In this document: positions 30,811 through 38,290 of the stretch, in pieces | Numbering within the stretch: the first letter of the stretch is position 1 | Layout: each line of letters begins with the position of its first letter | Source: Salana multivorans | Lineage (GTDB): Bacteria; Actinomycetota; Actinomycetes; Actinomycetales; Beutenbergiaceae | Direction: 5' to 3' | DNA length: 64,000 nt | NCBI RefSeq assembly: GCF_003751805.1 | Contig: NZ_RKHQ01000001.1 | Span: 186,001-250,000, forward strand | Translations under genes and position numbers: made by a program | Notes under the pieces: model-generated | What the model saw: only the letters and a program-made list of their open reading frames with translations | Databases searched by the model: none | Told to the model about the DNA's origin: nothing

Positions 30811-30855
30811 TGTACGTCGGTCGGACGGCGCGTGTCACCACGGTCCCCGACCCGG

Positions 30856-30931
30856 GCACCCGTAGCTCAGTGGATAGAGCGTCTGCCTCCGGAGCAGAAG
30901 GTCGCTGGTTCGAATCCAGTCGGGTGTACCA
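30856..30931 (+). tRNA. tRNA-Arg (anticodon CCG)
   Basis: A full cloverleaf can be drawn: 7-bp acceptor stem (terminal G-U), D arm GCTC/GAGC, anticodon arm TCTGC/GCAGA with loop CTCCGGA and so anticodon CCG for the CGG codon, a variable loop AGGTC, and T arm GCTGG/CCAGT with TTCGAAT. Discriminator A and the CCA end are genomically encoded at 30928-30931. It lies divergent from the lysA operon. Confidence 0.97.
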
Positions 30932-30935
30932 GAGC

Positions 30936-30973
30936 GAAGGCCCCCGCCGGTGGATGCACCGGTGGGGGCCTTC
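30936..30973 (+). terminator. Strong hairpin downstream of tRNA-Arg
   Basis: A 17-bp stem (one G-U pair) with loop GATG begins 5 bp after the tRNA CCA. There is no following T-tract. It is probably the tRNA terminator, although the arrangement without U-run is typical of high-GC hosts. Confidence 0.75.
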
Positions 30974-31101
30974 GTCGTGTCGGAGCTCGCGGGCGCCGCT
31001 GCCCGAACGCGTCACCGGACCGGCCCCTTCGGGCGCACGGGCGGACGGATCCCGCGCGGCGCGCGGCGCGCACGCTGGTGCCCTGCGCCAGGAGGTGGGC
31101 C

Positions 31102-32466
31102 ATGGATCGCGCGCACGAGTCGACGCCGACCGCGGCGCGGCGAGACCGCCGCGTCCAGCGCGGGGGCGCCGTCGCTCCCGCGTCCTCGACCGGTCCGGGC
31201 GTCGCCCCGCTGCACCGGTTGCAGCGGCTCGCGGGGAACGAGGCGACCAGCGCGCTCGTCGTGAGCCGGCAGACCATCGATCCCGCGACGGCGGCCGGCG
31301 GCCAGCAGGCGGGCTCCGGTGTCGGGCTGCAGCTGCCCGTGCTCGACGCCGGCGCCACCGGCGCCACCGCAGCGCCCGCCCAGGTCGCGGAGGCGACGCC
31401 CGCCCCGAACACGCCGCCGGCCGCCCCGGCGCAGCGTCTCCTGCGCCGCGGATCGCAGGGGCCGGACGTCGCCCAGCTCCAGACCCGGCTCAACGAGGTG
31501 GGCGCGGCTCCCGTCCCCCTCGACCCCGACGGGATCTTCGGCGGGCTGACCCAGAACGCCGTGCTCAGCTTCCAGCGCGAGCACCCGCCCCTCGCGGCGG
31601 ACGGCGTCGTCGGCCCGATGACGCGGGAGCGGCTGGACGCCGAGCCCGGCGGCGGAGGCGGCGGGACCGAGCCTCCAGGCGTGGAGCCGCCCGGCGTCGA
31701 ACCGCCGGGCGTGGAGCCGCCGGGCGTCGAACCGCCCGGTGTGGAACCGCCTGGTGTCGAGCCGCCCGTCCCCGCCACCGACCCGCTGCTCGGGATCTGC
31801 ACGATCGAGGGCCACGGCTCCTCGGCCGCCGCCGTGGCGCGGGCGCGCGAGCAGGCGGTCGAGCTCTACGGCGGCATCGCGCCCGCCAACCGGGCCCGGA
31901 TGGAGGCGGACCCGGTCACCGTCGACGTCATCCCGCACGACAAGAAGCTCACCGACCTCCCGCCCTACGCCAACCTGACCGGTCAGACCACGTTCGACGG
32001 GCGGATCTGGGACGACGTCCGCGGCATCCGCTCGACGGTGGACGGTCGCTCCCGCGTCGCCGTCGCCGAGGAGGACCTCGTCGCGGTCCCGGGGAAGGCG
32101 GCGAGCTACGGACCCGGCTTCCTCGAGGCGCACGAGGGCGGCCACGGCCTCCAGTTCTCGGGTCTCACGCCCGCCCAGGTCACCCAGCTCACCGCCCTGT
32201 ACACGGCGCGGCTCGCCACGCACGGCCAGCCGACGGCGAGCACCCCGGAGGGCCCCGCGACGGCCGGCTGGCTCAGTCCCGCCTGGTACTCGGCCGCGAA
32301 CAAGGAGGAGTACTTCGCCAACTCCGTCGCGGCCTACCACGCTCACCCGTACTCCACCTCGGAGCACGACCGGGAGATCTACACGCCCGACTGGCTGTCC
32401 GCCAACGACGCGCCGATGTACAACTTCCTCCAGGAGATCTACGCCCGATCGGGAGGCACGCCATGA
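31102..32466 (+). CDS. Putative metallopeptidase with PG-binding module and LQRxAGN N-terminal motif
   Basis: This 454-residue protein is modular. Residues 37-53 carry LHRLQRLAGNEATSALV, like the LQR-x-AGN-x-A motif near the N-terminus of proteins linked to extracellular contractile injection systems (eCIS). Residues 112-180 form a peptidoglycan_binding_1-like domain (LRRGSQGPDVAQLQTRL, DGIFGGLTQNAVLSFQ). Residues 190-222 are six PPGVE repeats. The C-terminal domain (about 230-454) has a HEGGH zinc motif at 344-348 and NKEEYFANSVAAYHAHPY (400-417), where Glu402 or Glu403 could be the third ligand, as in gluzincin/lethal-factor-like peptidases. There is no Sec signal peptide, so export would need another route. 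The Shine-Dalgarno AGGAGG is excellent. It overlaps the next gene by ATGA. Confidence 0.7.
   Translation: MDRAHESTPTAARRDRRVQRGGAVAPASSTGPGVAPLHRLQRLAGNEATSALVVSRQTIDPATAAGGQQAGSGVGLQLPVLDAGATGATAAPAQVAEATPAPNTPPAAPAQRLLRRGSQGPDVAQLQTRLNEVGAAPVPLDPDGIFGGLTQNAVLSFQREHPPLAADGVVGPMTRERLDAEPGGGGGGTEPPGVEPPGVEPPGVEPPGVEPPGVEPPGVEPPVPATDPLLGICTIEGHGSSAAAVARAREQAVELYGGIAPANRARMEADPVTVDVIPHDKKLTDLPPYANLTGQTTFDGRIWDDVRGIRSTVDGRSRVAVAEEDLVAVPGKAASYGPGFLEAHEGGHGLQFSGLTPAQVTQLTALYTARLATHGQPTASTPEGPATAGWLSPAWYSAANKEEYFANSVAAYHAHPYSTSEHDREIYTPDWLSANDAPMYNFLQEIYARSGGTP
31672..31761. repeat. Six 15-bp repeats encoding PPGVE
   Basis: Six consecutive 15-bp units code for PPGVE in the linker between the peptidoglycan-binding and metallopeptidase modules. 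Third positions vary between units, so the peptide is conserved while the DNA has diverged. Confidence 0.85.
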
Positions 32467-32795
32467 CGACGACCTACCACCTCTACCTCGGCGACGAGCC
32501 CGTCCTCGACCTGCGCGACGAACCCGGCATCCTCGTGAGCACGTCCGCCCCGCCGCCCCGCCCGGGCCAGGGCCCCGTCACCCACCCCTTCGCGACGGCG
32601 ACCTTCCGCACCGCCGCCACCGAGGGCGCCCTCGGCGCCATGCTGCGGGGGGCTCCCGACCTCGGGTCCTTCCTCGACGCGGCGATCGAGGCCGGCTACC
32701 GCGTCGAGCGGGACGCGCCGCCCGCACCCGACGCGGACCCGGCCGACCCGGACCCGCCGGACGCGGCGTCGCCGCCGGGCTCGCCCTGGCCCTGA
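32463..32795 (+). CDS. Small hypothetical partner of the metallopeptidase
   Basis: This 110-residue protein starts at the ATG that forms an ATGA overlap with the end of the metallopeptidase gene, so the two are translationally coupled. It begins MTTTYHLYLGDEPVLDLRDEPG, has a central block GALGAMLRGAPDLGSFLDAAIEAGY that looks helical, and ends in a Pro/Asp/Ala-rich tail of about 25 residues. It has no signal peptide or membrane segment. I do not recognise the family. The coupling and size would suit a cytoplasmic inhibitor, immunity or loading protein for the upstream enzyme, but that is inference. Confidence 0.65.
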   Translation: MTTTYHLYLGDEPVLDLRDEPGILVSTSAPPPRPGQGPVTHPFATATFRTAATEGALGAMLRGAPDLGSFLDAAIEAGYRVERDAPPAPDADPADPDPPDAASPPGSPWP

Positions 32796-32846
32796 CGACA
32801 TCGGCGCGCCCCGACCGCGCCGCCACGTGATCACCCGCGCGCTCAC

Positions 32847-32852
32847 TAGGCT
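32847..32852 (+). promoter_or_regulatory. Putative -10 element, leaderless start for aldose 1-epimerase
   Basis: TAGGCT on the plus strand, followed by 6 bp and the ATG at 32859. Good TANNNT match; predicts a leaderless mRNA independent of the upstream cassette. Confidence 0.5.
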
Positions 32853-32858
32853 GGACGC

Positions 32859-33773
32859 ATGCCCGCACCCTCCGGTTCCCAGTACGTCCTGCACGACAGC
32901 TCCTCGAACGCCACCGCCGTCGTCACCGAGGTCGGCGCGATGCTCCGCGTCTTCGAGGTGGCGGGCCGCGACGTCGTCGTCCCCTTCCCCGAGGATGCGA
33001 TCGCACCCGCCGGCCACGGCGCCATCCTCGCGCCCTGGCCCAACCGTCTCCGCGACGGCCACTACACCTTCGAGGGCCAGGACTACCAGCTCCCGGTGAC
33101 CGAGGTCGCGCGCGGGACCGCGCTGCACGGCCTCGCGATGTGGCAGCGCTGGTCGCTCCTGGACTCCACGACGAACCAGGTCGTGCTCGGGCTGGACACC
33201 ATCCCGGTCGGCGGCTACCCGTGGCAGCTCGAGCTGGTCGCCGCCTACGCGCTCGAGGGCACGACGCTGACGATCGAGGTCGACGCGACCAACGTCTCCG
33301 ACACGACGGCGCCCTACGGCGTCGGCTTCCACCCCTGGCTCTCCCCCGGCCCCGGCTCGCTCGACGACGCCACCCTCCGGCTCGACGCCGCCGGCTGGGT
33401 GACGACCGACGACCGCCTCCTGCCGACCGGAGTCGTGCCGATCCCCGAGAAGTTCGACTTCCGCGTCGAGCGCGTGCTCGGCGACACGGACCTGGACGAC
33501 GCGTTCGTCGACGTCGTCCGCGACGAGGACGGCCTCGCCTGGATCCGCCTCACGGGCACCGACGGCCGCACGGCCGCCGTCTGGATGGACGACTCCATGG
33601 ACACGTTCCAGGTCTGCTCGGGCGACCACATCGGCGCGGTCGACTACCGACGCGCGGGGCTGGCCGCCGAGCCGATGAGCTGCGTCGCCGACGCGTTCAA
33701 CTCCGGCGACCGGCTCGTCTCCCTCGCGCCGGGCGAGACCGCCAGCGTGCGCTGGGGGATCAGCCTGCTCTGA
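32859..33773 (+). CDS. Aldose 1-epimerase family protein
   Basis: This 304-residue galactose-mutarotase-like enzyme interconverts alpha and beta anomers of aldohexoses in the cytosol. Visible family features are GHGAILAPWPNRLRDGHY (residues about 51-67), the catalytic-His region GTALHGLAMWQRW, YGVGFHPWLS with a second His, and the carboxylate region near DLDDAFVD. Actinobacterial members of this size are sometimes phosphate-sugar-specific or YeaD-like, so the sugar is uncertain. It is encoded alone with its own putative leaderless promoter. Confidence 0.88.
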   Translation: MPAPSGSQYVLHDSSSNATAVVTEVGAMLRVFEVAGRDVVVPFPEDAIAPAGHGAILAPWPNRLRDGHYTFEGQDYQLPVTEVARGTALHGLAMWQRWSLLDSTTNQVVLGLDTIPVGGYPWQLELVAAYALEGTTLTIEVDATNVSDTTAPYGVGFHPWLSPGPGSLDDATLRLDAAGWVTTDDRLLPTGVVPIPEKFDFRVERVLGDTDLDDAFVDVVRDEDGLAWIRLTGTDGRTAAVWMDDSMDTFQVCSGDHIGAVDYRRAGLAAEPMSCVADAFNSGDRLVSLAPGETASVRWGISLL

Positions 33774-33841
33774 GCCGTGAGGGCGCCCGGGACTCGGTCG
33801 GTGCTTCCACGGCCGGTCGACCTCGTGCTATCCATGGCCCC

Positions 33842-34675
33842 ATGACGACCGCGGCCCCGTCACCTGCCGTCGACTCCCCCGAGGCGTTCGCGGCCGACCT
33901 GCGCGCCCTGCGTCGGGCGGCCGGCGACCCGACGCTCGCGGCGCTCAGCGCCCGGACGGGCATCTCGAAGAGCGTGCTGTCCGAGGCGCTGACCGGGCGG
34001 CGCCTGCCGACCGAGCGCACCGTCGTGAAGCTCGTCGAGGCGTTCACGGCCGACCCCGGCCCGTGGATCGCGCGCCGGGGCTCGCTCGGCTCCCGCGCGG
34101 TCGCGTCGTCGGCGACGCAGGAGACCGCCGACGCGGCGGACGACGGCGCGCGTCCCGGGTGGCGCTCGCGTCGCCTCGCGCTCTGGCAGACGCTGGCGAT
34201 CGCGGCGGCATCGGCGGCCCTCGCGGCCGTCGGGACGAGCGCGTTCTTCCTCGGCGGCTCGCACGCGCAGGCGTCCCTGCCGCCGGGCGAGAACGCGAGC
34301 GGCCCCTACCTCGCGGCCGCCAACGGCGTCGACCCCATGCGCACGGCGTGCAAGGAGGACGCGATCATCGCCGCGAGCGAGCCGCGGTTCGACCGGCAGG
34401 TCCAGGTGCAGCTCCTCTACTCCAACGACTGCATGGCGATGTGGGGGCGGGTCACGCGGTACGACGGCGCGAGCTCCGGCAACACGCTCACCATGCGGGT
34501 CTACCCGGCCGACGATCCCGACGGCGCCCGGAGCCAGGAGCGCAGCGCCGGCGACCTCCAGTCGATCTACACGCCGATGATCGTCGAGCCCGACGTCGAC
34601 GCCCGGATCTGCGGGGTCGCGACCCTGACGATCGACGGCGAGATCGTCGACCTCGGACCCGCGCTGTGCGGCTGA
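33842..34675 (+). CDS. XRE-type HTH, single TM, DUF2690 protein
   Basis: This 277-residue protein has an N-terminal helix-turn-helix of the XRE type (residues about 14-70; TLAALSARTGISKSVLSEALTGRRLPT), a membrane helix near residues 118-140 (QTLAIAAASAALAAVGTSAFFLGG) and an external DUF2690 domain with TACKEDAIIAA, VQLLYSNDCMAMWGRVTRYDG and DARICGVATL, which probably contains two disulfides. It looks like a one-component sensor that could couple an outside signal to DNA binding, but direct function is unknown. A TATCCA hexamer stands 7 bp before the ATG. Its 3' end contains the probable start of the next gene. Confidence 0.8.
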   Translation: MTTAAPSPAVDSPEAFAADLRALRRAAGDPTLAALSARTGISKSVLSEALTGRRLPTERTVVKLVEAFTADPGPWIARRGSLGSRAVASSATQETADAADDGARPGWRSRRLALWQTLAIAAASAALAAVGTSAFFLGGSHAQASLPPGENASGPYLAAANGVDPMRTACKEDAIIAASEPRFDRQVQVQLLYSNDCMAMWGRVTRYDGASSGNTLTMRVYPADDPDGARSQERSAGDLQSIYTPMIVEPDVDARICGVATLTIDGEIVDLGPALCG

Positions 34676-35469
34676 GGCCCGCGTCTCCGACGACCTCGCC
34701 GCGGTGCACCTCGGGGCGGCGCGCCCGACCCGCGCGCCGCGACGGGAGGGTCGTCGCCGCGCTCGTCGCGGTCCTGGCCTCCGCCGCCCTCGCCTCCTGC
34801 GCCGGCCCCGGATCGACGCCGTCCGGCCGGTCCGGGGAGTGGGTCGCCTTCGGCCCGTTCGAGAAGCCGGCCGAGCTGCGCGACGAGCCCGGCCTGCCCG
34901 GTCCGGCCACCGTCCGCATCCCCGGCGCGGGGACGGCGCGGCTGGACGCTGCGACCCTCCTCCCGGGCGAGACGGTCGTCTCCGAGGTGTACGCCGTCAC
35001 CCTGAACGAGCAGGTGCCGATGCTCGCCGGGATCGTCCAGGTCATCGGACCGGACGACGCCGAGGGCGACGCCACGCTCGTCACCGTCGCGCTCGGCATC
35101 GGCGCCGAGCCGAGCCCGCGCGTGCTCACCCGGACGACGCTGTTCGCGGGCCCAGCCCACACGAGCGAGCTCGCCGCCGTGTCGGACCTCGGCGTGGTCG
35201 CCGTCCTCGTCGAGGGCGAGCTCCAGCCCGGCGAGCCGGCCACGACCCGCACGATCGGCGTCGACGTCGCGCGCGGCACGCAGGTGTGGTGGAAGGACGG
35301 TGGCTACGTCGCCTACGGCGAGCAGGAGGCCACCCGCTACGTCGCCGCCGCGCGGGACGCCTGCGTCGAGAGCGTCGAGGAGTTCGCGGTGGCGAGCGGG
35401 CGGACGCTCACCACCCGCACGTACGACGACGACGTCTGCCACCCCGTTCCCGCCGACGCCGCGCGCTAG
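34666..35469 (+). CDS. Hypothetical lipoprotein
   Basis: This 267-residue protein starts at the GTG at 34666, which lies inside the last codons of the DUF2690 gene, giving a 10-bp overlap and probable coupling. An Arg-rich n-region, a hydrophobic segment VVAALVAVLASAALASC and Cys45 as lipobox Cys indicate a lipoprotein. The mature part has no recognised domain; it is Val/Thr-rich beta sequence such as GPATVRIPGAGTARLDAATLLPGE and ends with two Cys (DACVESVEE, YDDDVCHPV) that could pair. It may work with the neighbouring membrane sensor at the cell surface, which is inference. Confidence 0.7.
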   Translation: MRLRPASPTTSPRCTSGRRARPARRDGRVVAALVAVLASAALASCAGPGSTPSGRSGEWVAFGPFEKPAELRDEPGLPGPATVRIPGAGTARLDAATLLPGETVVSEVYAVTLNEQVPMLAGIVQVIGPDDAEGDATLVTVALGIGAEPSPRVLTRTTLFAGPAHTSELAAVSDLGVVAVLVEGELQPGEPATTRTIGVDVARGTQVWWKDGGYVAYGEQEATRYVAAARDACVESVEEFAVASGRTLTTRTYDDDVCHPVPADAAR

Positions 35470-35718
35470 CGGCGACGACGTGGCGCCCGCGCCCCGGCGT
35501 GGCGCCCGCCGCGGCGGTGGCACCGACGGCCGCCCTCCGGGTTTTCCGGAGATTCCTGGTCCGTGCCGAACGGGCCGGGCCGGCACCCGCGGCGCTGCGA
35601 GACTGCCAACGGCTCGGCACGGGCCGACCGGCGACGACCGATCGCCGCCTGGCCGCCCGACGCGCGCACCGTGCGCCGACGCCCACCCCCGACCACACGA
35701 CAGAAGGGCTGCCGCCTC

Positions 35719-36120
35719 GTGGCCAAGGAACACAAGTACCACCGCTCCCGGATCGAGATCGACACCGCACTCCCCGTCGCCCGCCTCCTCGACCTCGCGC
35801 GCCAGACGGGCGAGTCCCAGCGCAGCGTGACGGTCCTCGGCGCGGACGCGGAGTCGGTCGTGTTCGTCTTCAAGAACGTGTTCGGGGTGAAGCTGCTGAC
35901 CTTCGCCGTGCACGCGCGGGAGGCCTCCGGGCGCACGCACGGGACGACCGAGCTGCTCAGCTACCAGACGAGCCAGTCGACGGTGTTCTTCATCCCGGTC
36001 GGCCCCAAGCTGATCGAGGGCTACGGGGAGTACCGCCGCTACGTGAGCGCGCTCAAGCAGGTCGTCGAGGCCGCCGACCCGTCGGCGCGCTGCACCGTCA
36101 TCGAGCGAGAGGACGGCTGA
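35719..36120 (+). CDS. Hypothetical protein
   Basis: This 133-residue protein starts at the GTG at 35719 (VAKEHKYHRSRIEIDTALP). An AGAAGGG sequence about 11 bp upstream may be its ribosome-binding site. It reads as a compact mixed alpha/beta fold: SVTVLGADAESVVFVFKNVFGVKLLTFAVHA and TTELLSYQTSQSTVFFIPVGPK suggest alternating strands, followed by a helix (YRRYVSALKQVVEAA). It has no signal peptide, membrane segment or catalytic motif that I can name. The frame extends upstream to another start but with non-coding composition. It is 3 bp before a small membrane protein gene. Confidence 0.6.
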   Translation: MAKEHKYHRSRIEIDTALPVARLLDLARQTGESQRSVTVLGADAESVVFVFKNVFGVKLLTFAVHAREASGRTHGTTELLSYQTSQSTVFFIPVGPKLIEGYGEYRRYVSALKQVVEAADPSARCTVIEREDG

Positions 36121-36123
36121 GCC

Positions 36124-36363
36124 GTGGACAAGGGAAAGCTGCGCGTCGTGGAGATCGTCGGCGCCGTCGTGTTCATCATCGGCATCGTCTTCTGGTACGC
36201 CACCCCCGGTGACGTCATCGTCCCGCCGATCATCGTCATGCTGGTCGGGATCGCGGGCGCCGGCATCCCGTGGCTCATCCGCCGCAACGAGGCGAACCGG
36301 TCGACCGACGAGCTGGCCGCGCGGCTGCGGGCCGAGCGCGAGCGGGGCGACGACACCCCCTGA
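36124..36363 (+). CDS. Small two-TM hypothetical protein
   Basis: This 79-residue protein starts at a GTG 3 bp after the preceding stop. Two hydrophobic segments (VVEIVGAVVFIIGIVFWYA and VIVPPIIVMLVGIAGAGIPWLI) are followed by a charged C-terminal helix (RRNEANRSTDELAARLRAERERG). It is probably an inner-membrane protein with a cytoplasmic tail, co-expressed with the preceding hypothetical. No family is recognised. A strong hairpin follows 38 bp downstream. Confidence 0.65.
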   Translation: MDKGKLRVVEIVGAVVFIIGIVFWYATPGDVIVPPIIVMLVGIAGAGIPWLIRRNEANRSTDELAARLRAERERGDDTP

Positions 36364-36401
36364 GACCGACGCGACGCGGCCGGGGCGACCCGGACAGCAG
36401 G

Positions 36402-36432
36402 ACGCCCGGCCGGAGACTCTCCGGTCGGGCGT
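36402..36432. terminator. Bidirectional hairpin terminator
   Basis: A 14-bp stem (one G-U) with a three-base loop lies between two convergent genes, the small membrane protein and the M23 peptidase, and can end transcription from both sides. Confidence 0.75.
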
Positions 36433-36455
36433 TCGTGTCGGTCAGGTGCAGATCG

Positions 36456-38132
36456 TCAGGCGCAGACCTGGGAGGACGTGATCGGCGTCGCGCCGTTGGT
36501 GCGCAGCCACGGCAGCGGGTCGATGGCCGAGGCCATCGTGTCCTCGAGGTTGCCCGTGTGGATCTCGAGGTGCAGGTGCGGCCCGGTCGAGTTGCCGTAC
36601 GAGCCGACCTCGCCGATGACGTCGCCGACCTTGACGGTGTCCCCGGCCTCGACGAACACGCCGTCCGGGTACATGTGGATGTACCAGGACTCGACCTTCT
36701 TGCCGTCGATCGTGTGCTCGATGATGACGAGCATCCCGGAGCGGCCCGCCTTGCCGGTGCCGGCGTAGATGACCTTGCCGTCGGCGATCGCGTGGATCGG
36801 GGTCCCCGCGGGAGCCGCGAAGTCGGTCCCGGCGTGGATGCTGCCCCAGCGCGGACCGAACTGTGAGGTGAGACGGTAGACGCCCTCCTCGATCGGCATC
36901 GAGAGGCTGACGTACTCGGCCGAGTCGAGCGCGGCGAGCGCGCCGTTCGGCACGGCGGCGTCGGGGGCGCCGCACTGCGGGAGCTCGGAGCGCTCGGTCG
37001 AGCGGCTGGCGACGACGGTGTCCCGCACCTGCGCGAGCTGGTCCGAGGCGAGGAGCGAGGCGGTGTCACCCACGCCGCCCTCGGCGGCCTGGGCCCCGTC
37101 GGCGGCCTGGGCGGAGGCCTCGGCGACCGTCGTCGTCGTCGCGACGAGCGTCTCGAGCGCGCTCTCCGACGCCAGGGCGACCGGGTCGGCGGCCTCGGCC
37201 TCGGTCGAGGCGGCGGAGGACGACGCGACCACGGGGGTCACGACGGTGGCCGCGCCGAGCGCGGTGAGCACCGCGAGGCGCGGGACCCAGTGCCGCGCGG
37301 AGGCGCCGGCCGACGAGGCGGCGGGCTCGGGCTGGGGGAACGTCTCGCCGACCCCGTCGCCCGGGGGGATCGGGGGCATCCCGGCGGTGGCCGCGTCGTC
37401 GGTCGACGCCGTGGCGGGGCGCAGGTCCCGGCGACGCACCCGCGCCGACGGCACGGAGCCGGCATCACCCGTCGACGCGACCGCGGCGGCGCGGCGCTGC
37501 TCGACGATGTCGGCGGCGGCCGGGTACTCCTCGATCGTGAGCACGGGAAGGACGGGGACCGCCGGCGTCACGGGTCGCGCGGGCTCGACGCCGGCGGAGA
37601 ACGCCGTGGCGGCGACGGCCAGCCGGCTGATCGTGAGGGCGACGGAGGCGAGCTCGAGGTCCTCGGCCGCCTCCCGGCGCTCCGCGACGGGGTGCGCCAG
37701 ATCCTCGGGCTCGGGAGCGTCGGAGCAGAAACCGGTCCCGGCCTGCTCGACGACGCTCGGCTCCGCCACGACAGCCTGCTCGGCGGTCGCGGCCAGGCGG
37801 GCCTCGCGCAGCTCGCGACGCGTGAGCTGGCGGACCGGGGCGGCCTCGACGACCTCGCGGGCCGGCGCCGAGGCGGCGGCGACGACCTGGGCGGCCGTCA
37901 CGACGTCGTAGGTCGGCCGCGCGCTGGCGGCGGCCAGCTCGGCCTCGCGGGCAAGCCGCAGCTCGCGGCGGGTGAGGGCGGCGCGGACGGTGTCGGAGGC
38001 GACGGGCTCGACGGGGGGAACCGGAGCCGCGGGTGCGTCGTGAGTAACCGCCGGGGTCGCCTGCGCGGCGAGTCTCCGGGCCCGCCGCGTGCCCGGTTCG
38101 GGCACAGCGACGTCCGTGGACAGCACGCTCAC
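36456..38132 (-). CDS. M23 family metallopeptidase with long N-terminal region
   Basis: This 558-residue protein is a probable cell-wall hydrolase. A long N-terminal region (1-283) is Ala/Val/Glu-rich and contains two motifs LTRRELRLAREAE (53-65) and LTRRELREARLAA (103-115). A single hydrophobic segment at about 284-303 is followed by an external linker and a C-terminal M23 domain. The zinc and catalytic residues His433 and Asp437 (HAGTDF), and His519/His521 in GPHLHLEI are present, so it is a predicted active endopeptidase of the LytM type. GTG at 38132 and GTG at 38126 are both possible starts after GGAGG. It is divergent from a two-component system that may regulate it, as an inference. 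Confidence 0.85.
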   Translation of the reverse strand: MSVLSTDVAVPEPGTRRARRLAAQATPAVTHDAPAAPVPPVEPVASDTVRAALTRRELRLAREAELAAASARPTYDVVTAAQVVAAASAPAREVVEAAPVRQLTRRELREARLAATAEQAVVAEPSVVEQAGTGFCSDAPEPEDLAHPVAERREAAEDLELASVALTISRLAVAATAFSAGVEPARPVTPAVPVLPVLTIEEYPAAADIVEQRRAAAVASTGDAGSVPSARVRRRDLRPATASTDDAATAGMPPIPPGDGVGETFPQPEPAASSAGASARHWVPRLAVLTALGAATVVTPVVASSSAASTEAEAADPVALASESALETLVATTTTVAEASAQAADGAQAAEGGVGDTASLLASDQLAQVRDTVVASRSTERSELPQCGAPDAAVPNGALAALDSAEYVSLSMPIEEGVYRLTSQFGPRWGSIHAGTDFAAPAGTPIHAIADGKVIYAGTGKAGRSGMLVIIEHTIDGKKVESWYIHMYPDGVFVEAGDTVKVGDVIGEVGSYGNSTGPHLHLEIHTGNLEDTMASAIDPLPWLRTNGATPITSSQVCA

Positions 38133-38290
38133 GCGTCCTCCGGGGAGTCGACTACAGGGGCAGCAGGGGTCCACCGTCAGGGTCGGGGGCCTCCGCTAGA
38201 TCACAGAACCATAACACCGCCGCCGCGCCGCGTCGCGGGAATGCGGTTCACCTCACACGCCTCGCCGACCTCGTGTGCCACCCTTGGGCC

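Noticed and set aside
30645-30855. TTGACC -35 box for the lysA operon
   Set aside because: It is present on the minus strand near 30709-30714, but no -10 hexamer occurs at the usual 16-18 bp spacing.
35535-35551. Hairpin CTCCGG-GTTTT-CCGGAG after the lipoprotein gene
   Set aside because: Six base pairs and the T-run is in the loop, so it is too weak to call a terminator.
30856-36363. Genomic island inserted at tRNA-Arg
   Set aside because: No integrase, no attachment-site duplicate of the tRNA 3' end, and base composition appears like the neighbours; the accessory genes could still be mobile by other means.
38133-38290. Possible ydaO (c-di-AMP) riboswitch before the M23 peptidase gene
   Set aside because: Actinobacterial wall hydrolases often carry it, but I do not find its conserved blocks and the leader is short.
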